The notes below the pieces were generated by a model. The model was not told where the DNA came from, did not search any database, and saw nothing but the letters and a program-made list of their open reading frames with translations. DNA of 64,000 nucleotides, taken from NCBI RefSeq assembly GCF_901709675.1, contig NC_051089.1, positions 1,491,476 to 1,555,475 on the forward strand, written 5' to 3'. Origin of the DNA: Syngnathus acus (Eukaryota; Chordata; Actinopteri; Syngnathiformes; Syngnathidae). This document shows positions 21,771-34,912 of this stretch, in pieces. Position 1 is the first letter of the stretch, and every line of letters begins with the position of its first letter. A program made the position numbers and the translations under genes.

Positions 21771-24700
21771 AAGAAGCGAAGATCTCCTTGAAATCCCCAT
21801 TTTTAACTTGTAAACGTTGTAAAGGAAAACAGAAGCCTGCACGTTCAGTTTAGCCGAAGTGGGATTTCTTTGACCAGATTGATCATCTGCAGCGTCGGGC
21901 AATCGTAACGTGGAAGTATATTTTTAAAAAGTTTTATTTTTTTATTTTATTAGATTTTTATCTTTTTTTTTTTTTTTAACCAATTTTAAGCCAAACGCAA
22001 AGCAAAATCATGCATCAAATAATTGACCTGTTGCTTCAGTATGTGTTTAGTTGTGGTGAGAATAATACAAATTAATTGACTTAATTTCCTTACCGGGATT
22101 TATTTGAATATTTATATTAAACAAATTGGAAAATGTAGTCATTTGCTTCCAGGACACTTGATAATTGTGGGATATTCATGATCACGTTTTAATTCAATAC
22201 TGTTTGTCTTTAAATGAACTTTATTTTTAAAAATTAGGATCCACGTCCATGATTAGACTCAATTCTTCAATATTAATAGATGTAGAAAATTCAAACGTGT
22301 TTTTCAAAAACTACTGCAGGTACTTCAAGGGACAGTTTAGATTTTAAAATACATTTTTAAAAGTAGCATCAATGCAAAAAAAAAAGTTGTGTCTCCCTAA
22401 ATGCAAAACCACTCAGTTAAGTGCAACAATACAACATTCAGAATTGATAACTCGCATCAAAATACAGCCTGTTTGTTTGTCAGCATAATCTCCCAAATCC
22501 TAAAAACTCAATGTCTAAAATTCACAATCACTACCACTGGTAATTCAGAGTAGGAAAGTTTCTCTCTGACTAATATTCATTAAAATATCTTCTTGCTGTT
22601 GAGATCAAGCACAATAGAGTGAAGACAATAAAGCCGTGTAATGACATGCCACCAGATGAGAGCTGCAGAAAAAGTCCCGACCCCCATGAATGAATGAGGC
22701 CCAATAAAACATGTAACACTGAATGAACCCCCACTCATTCATTAGACTGCATGTGTTGAAGGAGCAGTGCAGTAAATACAGTCTGTTAAACGGCCAGCAG
22801 AGGGAACTAACGAACTAACTGTGAGAGGAAAGCTGAATAGGAAGTATGGAAAGCTCCTTACTCGAGTACTTATGTTCCAGGTGTCTTTTTACTTCTGACT
22901 CCCGACATTTGAATAAGAGTGGATGTACTTTGAGCTTGCACAGTCAAAATAGGCGAATCATTTATTTCACCCCCACAGGAAATACAACAATGTTGTAAGG
23001 ATGGAAGGAGAGGGAGCGAAAACCAACTGCAGTTGGAATCTTGATTGAGTCCTAGTGGTCTTTTCAGCAGCAGTAACATGGAGGAACACGAAGGAAGCAT
23101 AAACAACAGATTTGGAGAAGAGACTTGTATATCAAGTCGGAAGTGTGTGTACTTTTGCCACCTCTGCCCTTGACAAAACTTCCTTCTCCTCATCCTGGTG
23201 CTTCAAGCGAGGTCACGCTCGCCTTGCCCCTTCCAAGCCGACCCCCGACTCCCCACTGGTGCGAGCAGCCTCTTCCGCATGGAAGTGCGATGGGGGTGGG
23301 GGAGTCGGCCAACTTCACATATGTCCCGTAGGGGCAGATGAAAGCATGCAACTCTCCCCTCGTCTTCAAGCGATGCGTTCTGCACAAAGGCGTACTTGGA
23401 CAGATGGACAAACTCAATTTCTTTTTATCATGTGAAAATTCAAACTTGCCCGCTCACGTCGTTTTAACGTTCAAGCATTTCTTTGAGATCCAACCCATTT
23501 CTGCACCTTCTTTCTAAGCTGGCCTGGAAAAGTTTCGCTCCTCCCACTTGGGAGGCCATTCGCCCAGGGGTCCCTGTTTTGTTCTTCCTATACAGGCCTG
23601 ACTGGCCATTGTCTCCTTGTGACCTCGGGGGTCAACTGAACTCACCTCGCCTGACCACAGCCTATTCAGCTGTGAAGAAAAAAATCTTGCAAGAATAACT
23701 CACTGGCGCACAAACCGCAACTACTACAGCTTTTAAACCTTAACCAAACTGTATTTACACTCACGGGCCATTTTTGTATAAAAGAAAATAATAACTGCAT
23801 TTATCTAGCAACACAAAGTATAGCCGCAATCATCAGGAGTCAGCGCAGGAGCGTCCCCAGTGACTGAGAGGCTCATGGAAGCTGACAGGTTGAAAATGTG
23901 TCGCATGATGTGGCTGAGGGAGCATGAAACGTGTTCATCCATGGATGTCGTGCATGTTGCCACAGGAGAGAGAGAGAGACTGACAATGAACCCATGACTG
24001 TTTTTTTGTTTTTTTACGTGACGATAATTAAAGATAACTTCATGGCTCTTATGGCTGTGCATGAAAAGTTTTTTTTTTTTATTTTCAAATGTGTAATTGT
24101 TGAAACTACAAATCCCTGCTAGCGGCTATAGCGCCACCTGTTGCTTTGGCATGCACTAAACTAGCGAATATATTTGATTCGTTTCAAAAATGCAGAAAGA
24201 AAAATCGTGTCAAGGCTTCATTTTAAATGTAAATTGGGCAAACTCCAAAGGGGAACGTTCAGCGTCATATCTCATTCATGTTATCTTTTACTCCGTAAGT
24301 AAATATTTTAATATACAAGGGAGCCTTCCTCACTCTAATTTGTCAAGCAGAGAGAAGCTCTCTGCTCTCGAGGGCAGACTGACATTCGATGTCCCTTGCA
24401 CATCATTAGAAGCTGAATAAAAATACATGCACTCTGAGCAATGTCACACTTGGAATGGTACCCAAAGGGAAGCACAAACCGAATGTATTTTGTCTTTTTA
24501 AAAGGATTGCTTGCTCTTCGCCTAACATGGAAAATGACTCCTTTGACTTCCTGCTGTTTGCTAGATTAGCTGTCATGTTATGCATTTTTTATTCTGAAGG
24601 AAATGTATGAATTTGGTCATGTTTTGAGACCAACGTGAGTTAAGCTTCCTTATTTTGTTTCGTGCTTTTTGCTCCAGAAGCTGCAAATTAGTGTTGATCC

Positions 24701-25016
24701 AAAATAAAAAGGCAAATTCATTGAAGCACATTAATTGCAATAGCCAACATACAAGCCACAAATTCCAAATTTTATTTGCCCTAAAACAATTACATATGCA
24801 TTTTAAAGTTCTAGAAAAGAAATCTGAAGTAGTGGAAAGCGTTTGGACAATTTAGGGCTCGACATCAGATCGGTATAATAAATTAAATGAAATAAAAAGA
24901 AATGAATCTGAATACATACTGTACATATTTACGCAAGGTACAAGATGACACTATAAATTCCCTAATATTTAAAAACGGCTTCAATTTGTCATCAGAATGG
25001 GAAAATCATTTATTTA
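21771..25016. other. Intergenic DNA between miR-17~92 promoter and efnb2
   Basis: AT-rich for the most part, with no recognisable gene on either strand. A GC-richer patch at 23110-23440 is open in several frames but resembles nothing I know. A CTCF-like CCAGCAGAGGGAAC is near 22794. The distal part may include the efnb2 3' UTR. Confidence 0.6.
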
Positions 25017-25186
25017 CCGTAATTTTCGGACTATAAGTCGCACCGGAGTATAAGTCGCACCAGCCATAAAATGCCCAAAAAAGTGAAAAAAAAACATATA
25101 TATGTATATAAGTCGCTCCTGAGTATAAGTCGCCCCCCCACCCAAACTATGAAAAAAAACCGCGACTTATAGTCCGAAAATTACGG
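25017..25186. mobile_element. 170-bp TA-flanked inverted-repeat element, copy 1
   Basis: Ends are CCGTAATTTTCGGACTATAA and its exact complement, with TA on both sides. It lies just downstream of the efnb2 coding end and is nearly identical to the copy at 27826-27995, so both are recent. No coding capacity. Confidence 0.9.
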
Positions 25187-25317
25187 TACTCAATGTGTGT
25201 AAGTGACTCTGATTGTCTGTTCCCAAAAAAAGACTCATGAAATATTGGTCCATTTATCCCCAGAGCCAATAATGTTCTTAGCAAGGGGGAAAAAAAAGTC
25301 ATTGTAACCCGCCAAAA

Positions 25318-28300
25318 TTAGACTTTATAGTAAACGTTGGTGGGACTCTGCGGCGTAATCTCCTTAACGACGTACACCGGGGCTCCGTATTCGCCGCTCA
25401 GACGTTCGAAATGTCGACAGAATCTGCTGTCGGAGGCCTGCAGAGGAAAAACCATTTCGCCAGCGTTGTCGCTGCTGATGCTGTCCCGTTTGGGCACGGC
25501 TAAAGTGTTGAGGGACACAGACGCGGATTGCTGGCGATCTGGGCCACAGCCACGCCACTTCCAGAGCGCGACCGACACCATGACGATGAGGAGGAGGAGA
25601 ATCGCACAGGCCGAGACAACCCATATCAGCAGTCCTGGCGCCGAGCCGCCATTGCCACCGGGGTTGACTTGGCCTGCTTCTGAGCCCGCGTCTGTCAGGG
25701 GCAGCAGAAACGGAGATAAAAGAGGCGATCAGAAATGAAGCGTGGGGACGTTCGACCCGTGCGAGTCTGAAGGCACTTATCAAAAGAACCGGACTGACGA
25801 TGAGCACATCCAGACTGGTATTTGCTGGAGGCCAATCAACCGGAGGGGCTTCCACTCGAAGAAGCACATCGATACAAAGCGGCAAGTCAAAAGAAAACAA
25901 AGGCGGGAGAGAAAGATGCCGCCGCCGCTCACGTTTTGTTCAAATGGCAGGCTGAGAGCTCAAAACAGACACCAACAGGTTTCTTCACACCAGCAGAATA
26001 ATGGCCGAGTTACCGAGAAATTGCAGACAGCTTGAGCTCATCTGGGAAGACTCGCGTTTATAATTCATAGCCTTTGGGGAGCTTTACCCAAATGTTTTGG
26101 TCTTCACCTTAACGAGATTTAATTTGGCTGTTTTTGTTTTGGAGCCCTGAAATTGCAAATGTTTGGAAAAGTTTCATCAGTGCTAAAAAATGCTTGTGCA
26201 TATGGCCCTTGGTCCTCCCCCCCTCCCGATTTTTTTTTATAATGCCATTTTTCACCTGCATATAAGATGCACATCCCTGATGTACTGTATGAGTTGAAAA
26301 TACCAAAGACGACAATATTGTTGTGTTTGTGTTGCTAATGACTTTGCTCACACCTCTCCAGTGCTCTTCACATTCTTTACACACTTCGCATTCTAAAGTC
26401 ACACATACGCTGAACGTTTTGGATCGGAGGTGCGTGAGGACAAGCAGTTACTGTGCTTTTTTTTTGCAAGTAAAGAATATGTCTTGGGCTATTGTCAGAG
26501 AATCTTTTCAGGAACATAAAGGGAACAAAACATTCCAGTGTTTACTAGATCATTGTTGAAAACACCACAAAAGGGGAAAAGGAGGGGTTGAGGTTTTTGG
26601 GGTGATCTTAAATAGTCATTTAACCAGCCGGGACATTTTTGTGCTGCATTTTATTATCACGTAGAGTAGCTATTCACTCAGCTTAGTATCCGACTATCTT
26701 TACTTGCTATGTTTGGCGATTTCCAATTGGTCCAACAGGGTCAGCCGGCTTGGTATTATAAACAGGTGTTTGGCGCCGTTGTGGGTGTGAACACAGCCAT
26801 TTTGTTGCCAGTTAACGCATTCTGTTTAAAATCATTCTACATTCCAAACATCTTTCAAAGACAAAAAAAGATGTTTTCATAATCGATTTGAAGTAAAATA
26901 TGGAACTTGCCGGTTTTGTTCTCGCTATCATTACGTCCGGATGCATCCTTTGCGTTCGGTTTTAGTTGGGTCGGTGGAAATCTGCTCGGCGATTCCTGCA
27001 GTGTTGATCGAGGATCTGAGGAACCTGCAACAGAAACAATTGAACACATGAAGGAGGAAAGGACGGAAACATTCCCTCTCATCATCCACTAATTTGTTTC
27101 TCCAAAATATTACTTTAGGTCCTTTCAGCAATTCAGAGTTGAAGGACTTTGTGTTCACATATTCCATCTCATACTTGCACGCAGGATATTAATAATGTAT
27201 AGCTAATAACTGACTTGAAAGTTCAATTTCAAGGCAAAGGCACAAATGTTCCTTTTTCTCGTCGCCTGACGCGAATCCACGCTCGCGGACGACTAACTGA
27301 AGGAGACAACGACATCTGTTCGGTTGTTCCTGCCTTCTGTTGCCGATCAATGTTTGTTTGTGCAGTGGATGTTTTGGAAATGCGACATGAAAGCAAAGGC
27401 GTTTTTTTTTGCAAGATCAGTTGACAAACACGCAAAATGCTGAATTTTCATGTTGAAGTCTAACTGTTGAATTATTCACGGAAGTAATGCTGCAAAACTG
27501 CAGTTTGGGGCTTCAACAAATTTATCATTCCCGAGCATTTAGTTAAGCACGCAGAGTGGTGCTGTTTAATCTTCGGAAACGGGTAGCAACAATTGTTGCA
27601 GTATTTATCTTGACATCAATTATGGTTTTATCATATCTGTGTGTTAACTTCAGCACTGAAGATAAGCGGGGGTAGTGTCATACAGATATTTAAATAAATA
27701 TGTTTGGATGCAATATAATAAAAATGGGCCATCAGTTAAGTTGGGGGAGGTGAGGAGGAAGATTACCGAATGCCACATCTTGTTTAAAGAATTGATGGTG
27801 CGCAGCAGTTGGAGATTTGGGATTACCGTAATTTTCGGACTATAAGTCGCACCGGAGTATAAGTCGCACCAGCCATAAAATGCCCAAAAAAGTGAAAAAA
27901 AAACCATATATATGTATATAAATCGCTCCTGAGTATAAGTCGCCCCCCCACCCAAACTATGAAAAAAACCGCGACTTATAGTCCGAAAATTACGGTACTT
28001 ATGACGGACGGCAGTTGATGGCCGAGATTATCCGACCCCAGGGGTGTCAAACCATTTTTTTCCCCAGGCCTCATCGTAGTCATAGTTTCTTTCGGAGGGC
28101 CATTATGACTGTCGACACGAATAAATGTATAAACACCTCATATTATATACAGTATAAACTACAAAACAAACTGCAAAATAAATCAGACTCGTAAAAACTG
28201 GTCAAAAAAAACAAATTTGATGCACAATTTGTCACATAAAATGATGTGGCGGGCCGTATCTGGCCCCCGGGCCTTGAGTTTGACACCTGTTCAATTCATT

Positions 28301-30961
28301 CAGAACGACTATACTGCACATGCCTCCATCTTTCTTGCCTTGTCCGACTCTGAGCAGCAGCTTCATGGATTTGGTCCTGCACACTCCTCCATTGGTGTTG
28401 TCCAGATTTTGCAGAGAGCCTGTCGATGTGGCTGACACACAGAGCAAGCAAGTAAACATATCGTTACTCCAAGTGAAGATTAATATCAGGCAGTAGGATA
28501 AGAGTTTTGCCACTTGCTAAATGTCGCATCATTTTTCAAACGAAAAATGCAAACGGCGGCGAGACACCTGAAGCAAATGCTGTCACCGCACCAATAAATA
28601 AGGAATCGCATTGATAAGCAGTATCGACAATGTAATCACTAAATTGTCGTCAATCCCACCCAGCAGCATCTATCAAATCACAAACTTGTAATGTAACCAC
28701 TTTTATAGAGAGTATATAAACACAGACATCAACAAACCGAAAGCCCGGAAGCTGTAGCATTTTTGATTCAATAAATGATCCCCATAAATGATTGAACAAA
28801 TAAAATTTTCATTTGACAGTTGATGCTTGAGCTAAATAAACTTTCAGCTGGAGATGCTCAAGGATTACTGCGTAAATTGAATACGTGTTGCTTTTGCAGT
28901 CTTAAGAAGCGAGAACTCCCGGTCACCCCCAGTCGTGAACGAGCGAGCGAGCGCACACACAAAGACAAGCACACACTTGTTAGGAGCATTTAGGTCAGAT
29001 AACAACATCGCGCAGGCAAGACGCCGCCATGCCATGAAAGCTCACGTCAAATCTGCCTGATACTATAAAAGCCTCGTGTGATTTGGGGCATGTAAGCCCT
29101 CCGAATGGCACTGTCCTGCCAGCCAGCGAGCGAGCGAGGGGCTGTCAAAGCCAGGCGATGCGGGGGAGGCTGTTTGCTCACTTGCACTTGTTCACCGTCT
29201 CGCGCATCGCTAAGATCCGCCGCTGTCCGATAACGAGGCCACGGCGGCGACTCTCACGCCACCTGACAACGTGCGAAGGCGATAAGGACGACGGCCTCTT
29301 GTTGCATCAGGAGGGCCGAGGGGGGGCTGCAGGTGAATAGGTGATGGGGCCAATCTGAAGAAGGTTGGCCAGGGGCAGCTCCTTGAAATATTAATGGCGG
29401 CTTCTTATGATCTTTAAAAACTTCATGATTGAATTATTCAAACGTCGTCCCTAACTGTGCTTTAAAATGTTTAATGACACCCCAGTTTAATATCAAACTA
29501 CAGACACGCAAAAAAAAAACAATGGCATGCCATTTAAAAACATCACCATTGCTAATGCTAAAGTCAGGTAAAATCCCATTGACATGCTAACAGAAAATTA
29601 GCATCGACTTCCAGGAGTGACAATGAAATGAATATTCACATACAAACGCTTTAGCTAATGCTAAAGTCAATGTAAAATCGCATTGACATGCTAACAGAAA
29701 ATTAGCATAGAATGAATATTCACACACAAACGCTGTAAAAATACATACACACACACATATGACATTACATTTTTTTTTTTCCAACCCTGAATTCCAAAGA
29801 ATAACTTACACGTGATGTAGTAGTCCTTCCCCTTGAGGAACTCCAGCCCCCACAGGTTAGGACTGAACTCCTGAAACTTGAACGTGAACTTGACATCCCG
29901 GTGCGGCTTGTCACAGTTCAGCAAAGGAGTGTCCTTCTTGTTTATGGTGCAGCTCTCCATCTGACTTCGAGAAACCAAGTAGATCCGGTAGAACTCCTCC
30001 TTTTCCCCCTTGGAGACGTCCGCCCTTGGGCAGACAATGTCCATCTTGTCCCCAATCTGAGGGGAGAGGACCAGACCTTGACCTAGAGTGAAGCTGCGAA
30101 GAACGATAAAAAGTCAACGACATGGTAGCAACGGGAAAAAGAAAATCATTTCCTCAAAGGGGAATGCTCTTAAATATCGAATGGCCTTAATCAGGATGGG
30201 CTTACATGTCCCAAATCGCGGATCGGGGACAGCGATAGCTCAGTCTGCTGACCCATACGGATCACACCGGTTTGAGGGTCAGTACCCATCGCAAAAGAGA
30301 AAGCAGAGAATTGGGACTTGGCATCATTTTTTCGCACGTTGCCTCCAGGCCATGTTTTGCCACTCACGCTCTTGTTATATGGCGCTCCGACATGTCGCAA
30401 TAAAGCGTGTGCAAATCATAGTTGCCTTCTCCCCTTCCTCCACCCTCGCTCCAGAAGTGATAGATCAAGGCCGTCTCATACATTCACGAGGGAAAAATGT
30501 TTCTATCCAAAAGAGCTTGCACTTGAAATAACTTTAGTTCAGTTTCCCGCGTTAAAAAAGACGACTTTTGCATAAAATCATGTGTCCCGCAATTATATAT
30601 AATACTTTTTATCTTCACAAGCTGGGAGAATACAGAGATGGATTTTCCACCATTGTTCTTCTCAATCATCAGGTTTTCAATGGGCACGGTAAATGTCCAG
30701 CGATTTTTTTTCTGCTTGTGAAGCCCAAACCTTCATGCTTAATTGAAAATCAATCAATTTAAATCAAATCATTTCTTCTGGTCCATGCAACAAAGATGAG
30801 CACTCCGCAACATGGTGCAAGACAAAGTAGAAGTAAAGTACCCACTTGGTGTTGGCGCTGCTCCACAGGATGGAGTCCAAAATGATGGCCCGACATGAGC
30901 TTATGATGACAGCCAGCAGGATGACGGCACCGTGGCTCCTCCATGTGACGCTTCTCCCCAT
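25318..30961 (-). CDS. efnb2: Ephrin-B2
   Basis: Encodes a transmembrane ligand of Eph receptors with forward and reverse signalling in angiogenesis and axon guidance. Coding exons: 30846-30961, 29810-30093, 28339-28431, 26911-27024, 25318-25691; 981 nt, 326 aa (human 333). The start is the ATG at 30961; the in-frame GTG just upstream is not needed. Visible parts, in order: an N-terminal signal peptide; the receptor-binding domain with LLNCDKP and the G-H loop FSPNLWGLEF; GGVCRTKSMK; a Ser/Thr-rich stem; a transmembrane helix around residues 218-242 (LLIWVVSACAILLLLIV); a cytoplasmic tail with the conserved tyrosine motifs SGEYGAPVYVV; and the C-terminal PDZ ligand YYKV. Intron 3 has a GC donor. 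Intron 4 either has a GC donor at 26910 or uses an alternative in-phase GT at 26934, which shortens the stem by 8 aa. Confidence 0.94.
27826..27995. mobile_element. 170-bp TA-flanked inverted-repeat element, copy 2
   Basis: Nearly identical in sequence, and equal in length, to the element at 25017-25186, in the same orientation, with TA flanks. It sits in efnb2 intron 3. Confidence 0.9.
28045..28286. mobile_element. Interspersed inverted-repeat element with TGTCAAAC ends, copy 2
   Basis: Runs from TGTCAAACCATTT to CCTTGAGTTTGACACC in efnb2 intron 3, just before exon 3. It shares the GGCGGGCCGTATCTGGCCC motif with 11075-11340 in reverse orientation. Confidence 0.7.
29551..29735. repeat. Tandem duplication, 103-bp period, in efnb2 intron 2
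   Basis: Two units, at 29551-29653 and 29654-29735, each begin GCTAATGCTAAAGTCA and contain CATTGACATGCTAACAG followed by AAAATTAGCAT. The second is truncated and differs at a few bases. It ends about 75 bp from efnb2 exon 2. Confidence 0.88.
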
Positions 30962-31029
30962 CACGGGACAAAAGCCGCTCGTGGGCTCGCTATCGTAACA
31001 CGCAGTGGGGGCAGCTCAAGGTGCCTTGC

Positions 31030-31060
31030 CTGTGCATGCGTGCGCGCGCGCGCGCGGCGC
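31030..31060. repeat. (CG)n alternating tract at efnb2 promoter
   Basis: About 25 bp of near-perfect alternating purine-pyrimidine GC sequence (GTGCGCGCGCGCGCG) lie about 75-95 bp upstream of the efnb2 start codon. Such sequence can adopt Z-DNA. The surrounding 31.0-31.27 kb is GC-rich and probably the efnb2 promoter. Confidence 0.8.
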
Positions 31061-31269
31061 CTTCGGGTGGATCCTTTAGTTGTCGCGCTTCCATGAAGCT
31101 GCAGCCGCAAGTTCATTAAGCCTTCCACATTGGGAGTAATTGGGCAGGAAAACGTCTCGCGTGACCACATTCAGCCACCGAGGAATGAGATTGCGTGGAG
31201 AGGCTCAGCCATCAGCTGAGTGGCCGGCCCGCCCCTTCGCCGGCTCGTGCGCCGGGGTGGGTTGGCGCA

Positions 31270-34260
31270 TTTTAGACACGCTTGCATCACATTGGATCCT
31301 TGGAAATAGTACAGGACCCAGTTTGGGTCATTTATTATTTATTTAAGGCTGTAGTTGACGAGATTCGTGGATTGCAAAAAAAAAAAATTACAAGGGAGAA
31401 TAATCGTTTTATTGCAGATTGTTTATGCATCTTATTAAAATGTAATTCCGGTGCAATGGTTTTTTTTGTGCCCAGGCACATGTTGTCATTCAAATTAATT
31501 GACTGTACACCACCACGAAACAAGAACTTTGTATACTAAACGAATGATCTCGTTTCAGTTTACTCATGCATTTAATTAGTCCGAGAGAAATCTGGGCCTT
31601 TTTTAATTTAAAAGGAAAGTCAACCCTGACATTTTCTTTTCAACGTGTTCTATTATTATCGATTATTCTGTTGGATGAATAGCAACAGGTGGACAATAAT
31701 TGGAACTTCTGCTATCTAGTGGAAAAGCTTTAAAGCTATAAAACATACTATATAGTATAGACTCAATCAGATGAATATACATTTTTCTGACCAGATTATA
31801 GTCATGGTGAAATGTAGCCAACCTTCTTGAGGTCAGGATTGTATGTGAAAACGTGTTCCTGACAAGGAAAACAGTCTTTATGAAATGAGATCTCATTAGG
31901 GTGTGTAGGTGAATCTGAAAGAGTGTCCATTGAGCGTATGATTAATGTCGGGGGCGCCGTATCACTATGAAGGACGTTTGTGGCTCACCAAAGTCAATCG
32001 AAAGGAAAAGGGCAGTTGTGAAGAGATCATGTTGTACAGCATTAATATATATACACACACATACACACATTTTTGTTGGTAAAAAAAATCTTCAGATATT
32101 TTATTTATGTGCTGGTCCCAAAGTGAACCGTCCTACCACAACACTGAATACATCGAAAACAGACATTTTTGATTGGATCCAAACATAAAAGTGTTTTGTA
32201 GCTCATCAAATGCTGAACACACCAACAATTGAAGCAATGCAACATTTTGTCCGGGAAAGGAAACGGAGGCCGAATTATAATCTGTTCCAACGTGGCTCAT
32301 TAAATGTAATCCTTTGTCAATCAATTATTCATCCAGCCTCAATTGTTACATGCTAAAACGAGTCTCACAGTGATGGCAGCGTGGAAACGTCGGTGAAGAA
32401 TTGCTCCATGCACCTTTTGAACCTTTTTCTTTCTGCTCCATATTCCTCAGTGGTGGCAATCAGTTCCATTCAGCTTGCGTGAATTCTCCCAAACTGAAGC
32501 TAATGCTAACATGGCAGGTGTCCGATGAAATCAACCCCTATCACGATTAGCATTAACCTCATTCTGGGACTTTGTCATCATCGCCCACATGGTGAACTCG
32601 CTTTCCCTGGGAAAGCTGAATTTTTTAAACAGTCGATAAAAAGATACCAAACATTATTGTACTGCATTTGTATTGCATTTTATCTAGGTTAAATTTTCTT
32701 AATTAGATATTTAATATCTTTTAAACAGTATATTTTTGTAACATTTGTGCTGATAATTATTGAATGTGATTTTTTTTTTCTTTAAACACAGCTTCCAAAT
32801 AGGGAAAAGTATATTTTGGTGCAAAGTTTAAGTGTGAATATTGAAGTATTCACCGACCTGCCTCGACGTAGCCCGACTTCCTCTTTTGTCAACGGGTTGC
32901 TGGTTGCCCATGTGGCTTCCCTCCACCTTCTGAGCGTCTCTCCCATTGAGCAGTGCATCTGAATGTGGGTGTCTTTTAAACATTTTATGTGACTCATGTA
33001 AAATCCCCCTCAAAACTGTATGAAGAAAAAACATCACACGTGAAAACTTTGCTGCCATTTGTCTTGTATGTAAATGCAGCCTACAGAAGTGATGTGTTTT
33101 CATTTCTTGAAATTTACCAGCTTGTTTACAGTTATGCTAGCAACACCGTCAGTGATGCGCTTGGGTAATGAGGTCGTTGGGGAAATGAGCGCGTCAAGTG
33201 AAATCGACTTTTCTCGCCATTTTGTTCAAATTGAATAACCACTGAAAGTGATTCCCTACTCAAACACAATGCTCAGCTCTTCGATGCGATGGCAAACGAT
33301 GCTAGCAATTAGCATGCTAACTTGAAATGCCTCATGGCGGACGGTGAAGTCTTTAATTTCTTGGCACAACAAATCTGCAGCCATGCTAAACACCATCCAT
33401 TCAAATTAAGATTTATTTTTTTCGAGATGACTTTGAGCGAGGGATGGCGTACACCCTGAAGTGGTCGCTAGCCAATCCGGGATACTAACCATGATTGTAA
33501 TTATGTAGCTGTTCGCATCACTGGACAATCCTAATGAAGAGTCCTGCTTTGGTGTGAGACGATTGTCTGAAATCATATCTGGTGACAACGTGTTCAGTGT
33601 GCACATCAAGTCTGCACACTTTAATGGTGTCAGCCGGTGATGAGATGAATTGGAGGCAAAATGTCAGTTAAGGTGGGGATTTTGAGAGCTGTTCTTTTCC
33701 ACTAAATGACTGTGACACAATCCTCATTAAGACTTCTCAGGTCACCGTTTGCATGTGATGATGGCCCGACGAGCAAGTCAGATAGTAATGATCTGATTCA
33801 GAGAGCGCAAGGTGGCTCCCCGTCGACGCTTGCAAGAAACGCTCGTGCCGATAGAAACAGACAACGCGATTGTATCGAGAAAGTAAATGTGATAAGAGAT
33901 GACGTAATACTTGCTGGCATGGGGAGGTGGGGGAAGAGTACTCGAATCAAGGGGGGGCCCCGTCCAGCGATGTGGAAATTCACAACTTGGGATTTTGGTT
34001 TTGGTGCTTGTTGTGTGAGAAGAGCAATTCCTTCTCATGATACTTTCAACTTTAGAAGCCACAAGTGAAAAGTTTGACTTTGTCTTGCTTTTCGAAGCTG
34101 TCTTTGCACGTGCGTCACTGTTTTTCCACGTGGGCAACATACATGGCGTCACACCGTTTTACCGGCGCGTGCGGTTTTAAGCACAAAAGTCAAAAGACAG
34201 CTGATATATCAGCAGATAACATTTCACCTGCACCTGCTTTCACGTGCGGCAGCTGAAGGG
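31270..34260. other. Intergenic DNA upstream of efnb2
   Basis: No gene recognised on either strand. AT-rich, with a CTCF-like CCACTAGATAGCAG (reverse strand, near 31710) and several GCTAGC/ATTAGC-rich patches. Confidence 0.6.
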
Positions 34261-34264
34261 GGGG

Positions 34265-34301
34265 GGAAATTCATCTTTCTTTCTCTCTTTCTTGCTTTCC
34301 T

Positions 34302-34348
<47 letters not shown>

Positions 34349-34363
34349 GTCTGTCTTTTTTCT

Positions 34364-34402
<39 letters not shown>

Positions 34403-34485
34403 GTCTGTCTGTCTGTCTTTTTTGTTCTTTCTTTCTTTCTTTCTTTCTTGCTTTCTTTCTTTCTTTCTTTCTTTCTTTTTTTCTT

Positions 34486-34520
<35 letters not shown>

Positions 34521-34527
34521 TTTTTGT

Positions 34528-34566
<39 letters not shown>

Positions 34567-34645
34567 GTCTGTCTGTCCGTCTGTCTGTCTTTTTTGTTCT
34601 TTCTTTCTTTCTTTCTTTCTTTCTTGCTTTCTTGCTTTCTTTCTT

Positions 34646-34700
<55 letters not shown>

Positions 34701-34728
34701 CTGTCTGTCTGTCTGTCTGTCTCTCTTT

Positions 34729-34792
<64 letters not shown>

Positions 34793-34857
34793 TCCTTCTT
34801 TCATTCTTTGTTTTTTACTATTTTATTTCTCCTTTTTTCTTTCTTTTTTCAGCTTTT

Positions 34858-34909
<52 letters not shown>

Positions 34910-34912
34910 TTC
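34265..34912. repeat. Long TTTC/TGTC pyrimidine tract with higher-order blocks
   Basis: About 640 bp in which the plus strand is almost purely pyrimidine. Runs of TTTC alternate with blocks of TGTC, most followed by a TTTTTTGTTC punctuation, at about 34350, 34402, 34487, 34565 and 34700. The only long purine-containing break is at 34803-34855. Long open frames through it on both strands are repeat artefacts. Confidence 0.95.

Noticed and set aside
23112-23435. Overlapping frames of about 70-107 codons on both strands
   Set aside because: Open in many frames because of GC content; no homology, start context or splice structure.
25364-25900. 178-codon minus-strand open frame overlapping efnb2 exon 5
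   Set aside because: It is a different frame from the conserved ephrin tail and resembles nothing known; it is a shadow of GC-rich coding sequence.
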